Assembly (NCBI GenBank): GCA_051650305.1
Contig: JBOFIT010000156.1
Coordinates: 1 to 7,264, forward strand
Reading direction: 5' to 3'
Length of the DNA: 7,264 nt
From: JBOFDK01 sp051650305
Lineage (GTDB): Bacteria; Bacillota; Clostridia; Lachnospirales; Cellulosilyticaceae
The translations under genes were made by a program, and so were the position numbers. A model generated the notes under the pieces. It worked only from the letters and a program-made list of their open reading frames with translations, was not told where the DNA came from and did no database searches. Position 1 is the stretch's first letter; the number at the start of each line of letters is the position of its first letter. Of the stretch, positions 5,183 to 7,264 are shown one piece after another.

Positions 5183-7264
5183 TCATTTCTTCTTTAAACT
5201 TTTGAGTTGTGATGCTAATACACGCGCTTCCTTTTGGAATGCTTGCCACTTTTCTTCATCCACCCCTTCTTCACTATAGCAAGCACTTAAATACATCGCC
5301 GTACACGTAGACATATGCTGCGTTTCTAGTAGGTGGTCGATGTCTTTGGCATAGTCCGTTAGCATGCATCCTACTTTTAAAGGGTATCCTTTCTTTACCA
5401 GTGTTTTAAGCAGGGTGCCATAAGCTTTGCTAAGACGCTCTTTATGAGAAAGTCTTCTACGCTTAAGGTGTTTGATACCTAAGAGGATACCTCCGCCTAT
5501 GATGCCAATGCCACCAAGTACACCGATGCCTTTCACACCTACTTCCTTCCAAAACGTCTGTCCTTGCATCACTTTGAGCTCAGGCACATCATCCATCGCC
5601 CCATTCACCTCATCTCTCCCCAGCACATCCGGTCTCAAGTCTAAGCCTGCTCTAAAGCCTTCGTTATAAGGTGCCGTTGGTTCAAAGGGTACCCAGCCAA
5701 ATCCCTCAAAGTATACTTCTACCCAGGCATGGGCTTCTTTGTTGGTCACCAAGTAACTTCCCGTATCCTCTTTGTACGTCTGCTGCATGGTATAGCCTTC
5801 TATATAGCGACTTGGTAAGCCTATGCATCTGGTCATTACAGCCATCGCACTGGCAAAATACGTACAGTAGCCTTCCTTATGTTCAAACAAAAAGTAGTCC
5901 ACGAAGTCGCTGCCTTGCGGCACACTGCCCGGCTTCAACGTATACATATAGTTATCGGCGAGATACGCCTCTATGGCCTTTGCTTTGTCATAATCACTAG
6001 TAGCATCTGCCACAATAGTTGTTGCCAATGTCTTTACCCGTAAGGGTACTGTATCTGGCACCTGGGTATAAGTATCATCAATCCTCTGGGCTCTTTCCTT
6101 TAGAATGGTTAGTTCTGATGCGCCACTGTCTTTTGCCAGTTCTGTATAAATCCCTTTATAACTCACCCTTAACGTCTCTTCTACCGCTTCTTCACTATAC
6201 CTTGGCACATAGCCATATATTTCATAGGCGAAGCCACTTACTTGTGGTGATACCATCATCACCGTCTCCGATGGATACTCAAACAATGCTGGTAAGCCTT
6301 CTATAAACTGTACACGGTCTACTTTTGCAGGCAGAAAAAGAAAAGGTGTACATATGTTTTTAAAGGTGATCCGCAGTGTATTCATCTGAAATACATCTTC
6401 TACACCTAACTGCATCCGCTCCTTTACATTCCATATACTTTCATGGGTATCCATACTGTATACCCGTCCTATGGGCAACTTCTCTTCCTGTGCCGTCTCC
6501 CAGCCCGTTCCTGTATACACTTCCTTATACTGACTACCCAAGTACGCAGGCAACTTCCCATACACTTCCATTACTACCGTATCATTCAGCTCTTTATCAC
6601 CACCTAATTTCCCTGCATAAGGAAAATAATAGGTAGCCCCCATTTCTTTTGGTGGGTCCAATACCCGATGTAACGGTTCAAGCTTAATCGGTGCATAGAA
6701 AGCCAAACCCATACTCACTAAGAAAATGCCTGTGCCCATGGTGGCTGTGATTTTGATATACCGCCATTTGTTAAGCTCTTTGCCACCTTCTCTTTCACCG
6801 CGTAAATTGATAAGATAACTATAAAAATACATCAGTAAAAGTGCCAGTACCAATAAGTTAAAGCCCCAGCGATACACACTGATACCTCGTAGGTACTGGA
6901 CACCATAAATGACGCCCCCTGTAAGAAGCAGTATAGAAAAGTTCAGCTTCTTTACTGTCCATATATATACCCATAATGTACTACCAATTCCCAGTAACAC
7001 TAGCACATAGACACCGTACCTACTTACCTGTATGTTCCCTTGTACCAACTGTTGTCCGTACAGCCAAAACCCCTTGCTTTCTTCTACTAGCCACCCACAG
7101 ACACTTTCCCATTGTCCAGTCCATAAGAGTCCGATACATCCTACTATACCCGTACCCACTACTACGCTACTGCTTATCACCAGCGTCCATTTGTTCCACC
7201 CTATGAGTAGCCATGCCAAAAGTAAAAAACCTACTATACCCAGTATCACCAACGGTTGTACCAT
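5183..7264 (-). CDS. Membrane transglutaminase-like protein (TgpA/YebA type), possibly missing its 5' end
   Basis: The 693 visible residues show the TgpA/YebA layout. An N-terminal region has about five hydrophobic segments (near 4-22, 28-49, 84-102, 110-123, 135-152) plus one at 173-191. A large extracytoplasmic part follows, then a transglutaminase core at about 425-530, one more membrane segment near 577-597, and a basic then helical C-terminal tail inside the cell. The catalytic Cys467 is in EGYCTYFASAM and His512 in EAHAWVEVYF. The third triad position is Glu528 in WVPFEPTAP, where many transglutaminases have Asp; Glu is, to my recollection, common in this bacterial branch. Such proteins often sit with MoxR AAA ATPase and DUF58 genes; none follows here, so any would lie upstream, outside the window. 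The ATG at 7262-7264 is the last codon visible, so its ribosome binding site and any upstream extension cannot be judged. No clear terminator follows the stop. Substrate unknown. Confidence 0.9.
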   Translation of the reverse strand: MVQPLVILGIVGFLLLAWLLIGWNKWTLVISSSVVVGTGIVGCIGLLWTGQWESVCGWLVEESKGFWLYGQQLVQGNIQVSRYGVYVLVLLGIGSTLWVYIWTVKKLNFSILLLTGGVIYGVQYLRGISVYRWGFNLLVLALLLMYFYSYLINLRGEREGGKELNKWRYIKITATMGTGIFLVSMGLAFYAPIKLEPLHRVLDPPKEMGATYYFPYAGKLGGDKELNDTVVMEVYGKLPAYLGSQYKEVYTGTGWETAQEEKLPIGRVYSMDTHESIWNVKERMQLGVEDVFQMNTLRITFKNICTPFLFLPAKVDRVQFIEGLPALFEYPSETVMMVSPQVSGFAYEIYGYVPRYSEEAVEETLRVSYKGIYTELAKDSGASELTILKERAQRIDDTYTQVPDTVPLRVKTLATTIVADATSDYDKAKAIEAYLADNYMYTLKPGSVPQGSDFVDYFLFEHKEGYCTYFASAMAVMTRCIGLPSRYIEGYTMQQTYKEDTGSYLVTNKEAHAWVEVYFEGFGWVPFEPTAPYNEGFRAGLDLRPDVLGRDEVNGAMDDVPELKVMQGQTFWKEVGVKGIGVLGGIGIIGGGILLGIKHLKRRRLSHKERLSKAYGTLLKTLVKKGYPLKVGCMLTDYAKDIDHLLETQHMSTCTAMYLSACYSEEGVDEEKWQAFQKEARVLASQLKSLKKK

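Noticed and set aside
5092..5205. Plus-strand 37-residue hydrophobic reading frame (begins MTFLPCISQTLLF)
   Set aside because: It has no ribosome binding site, overlaps the end of the transglutaminase gene, and its hydrophobicity follows from T-rich low-complexity DNA.
5472..7206. Several plus-strand open frames of 65-109 codons opposite the transglutaminase gene
   Set aside because: They are antisense shadows of the real gene, rich in Ser, Pro, Leu and Tyr, without ribosome binding sites or recognisable domains.

Overview
The window looks like chromosomal DNA of a low-GC Gram-positive bacterium of the class Clostridia. The signs are AT-rich intergenic regions, strong AGGAGG-type ribosome binding sites, TATAAT promoters, intrinsic hairpin/U-tract terminators, and protein families (YitT/DUF161, class II FBP aldolase, YkuE-like phosphoesterase, TgpA/YebA-like transglutaminase) typical of Firmicutes. 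A Lachnospiraceae-type organism is plausible, but the genus is a guess.

Layout, left to right. (1) 1-680, minus: a YitT-family membrane protein whose C-terminus runs off the window. (2) 739-773: a hairpin that probably ends transcription of the next gene. (3) 819-1685, minus: a soluble protein of 288 residues that I do not recognise. (4) 1686-1919: a divergent intergenic region carrying the fba promoter. (5) 1920-2783, plus: class II fructose-bisphosphate aldolase, the only plus-strand gene, with strongly biased codons. (6) 2791-2827: a near-perfect bidirectional terminator shared with the convergent gene, whose last codons and stop lie inside it. (7) 2808-3641, minus: a membrane-anchored metallophosphoesterase. 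(8) 3713-4924, minus: a CPA2-type cation/proton antiporter with its own good promoter. (9) 4925-5182: an AT-rich spacer, pyrimidine-rich on the plus strand. (10) 5183-7264, minus: a large membrane transglutaminase-like protein whose first visible Met is at the very edge of the window.

The genes do not form one obvious pathway. Fba is a stand-alone glycolytic gene. The antiporter and phosphoesterase may be co-transcribed (71-nt gap, no terminator seen). The transglutaminase gene precedes them on the same strand but is separated by 258 nt and a new promoter. No mobile element, CRISPR array, tRNA or rRNA was seen. I found no convincing new biological system. The best leads are the unrecognised protein, the stop codon embedded in the shared terminator, and the hairpin between the unknown gene and yitT.
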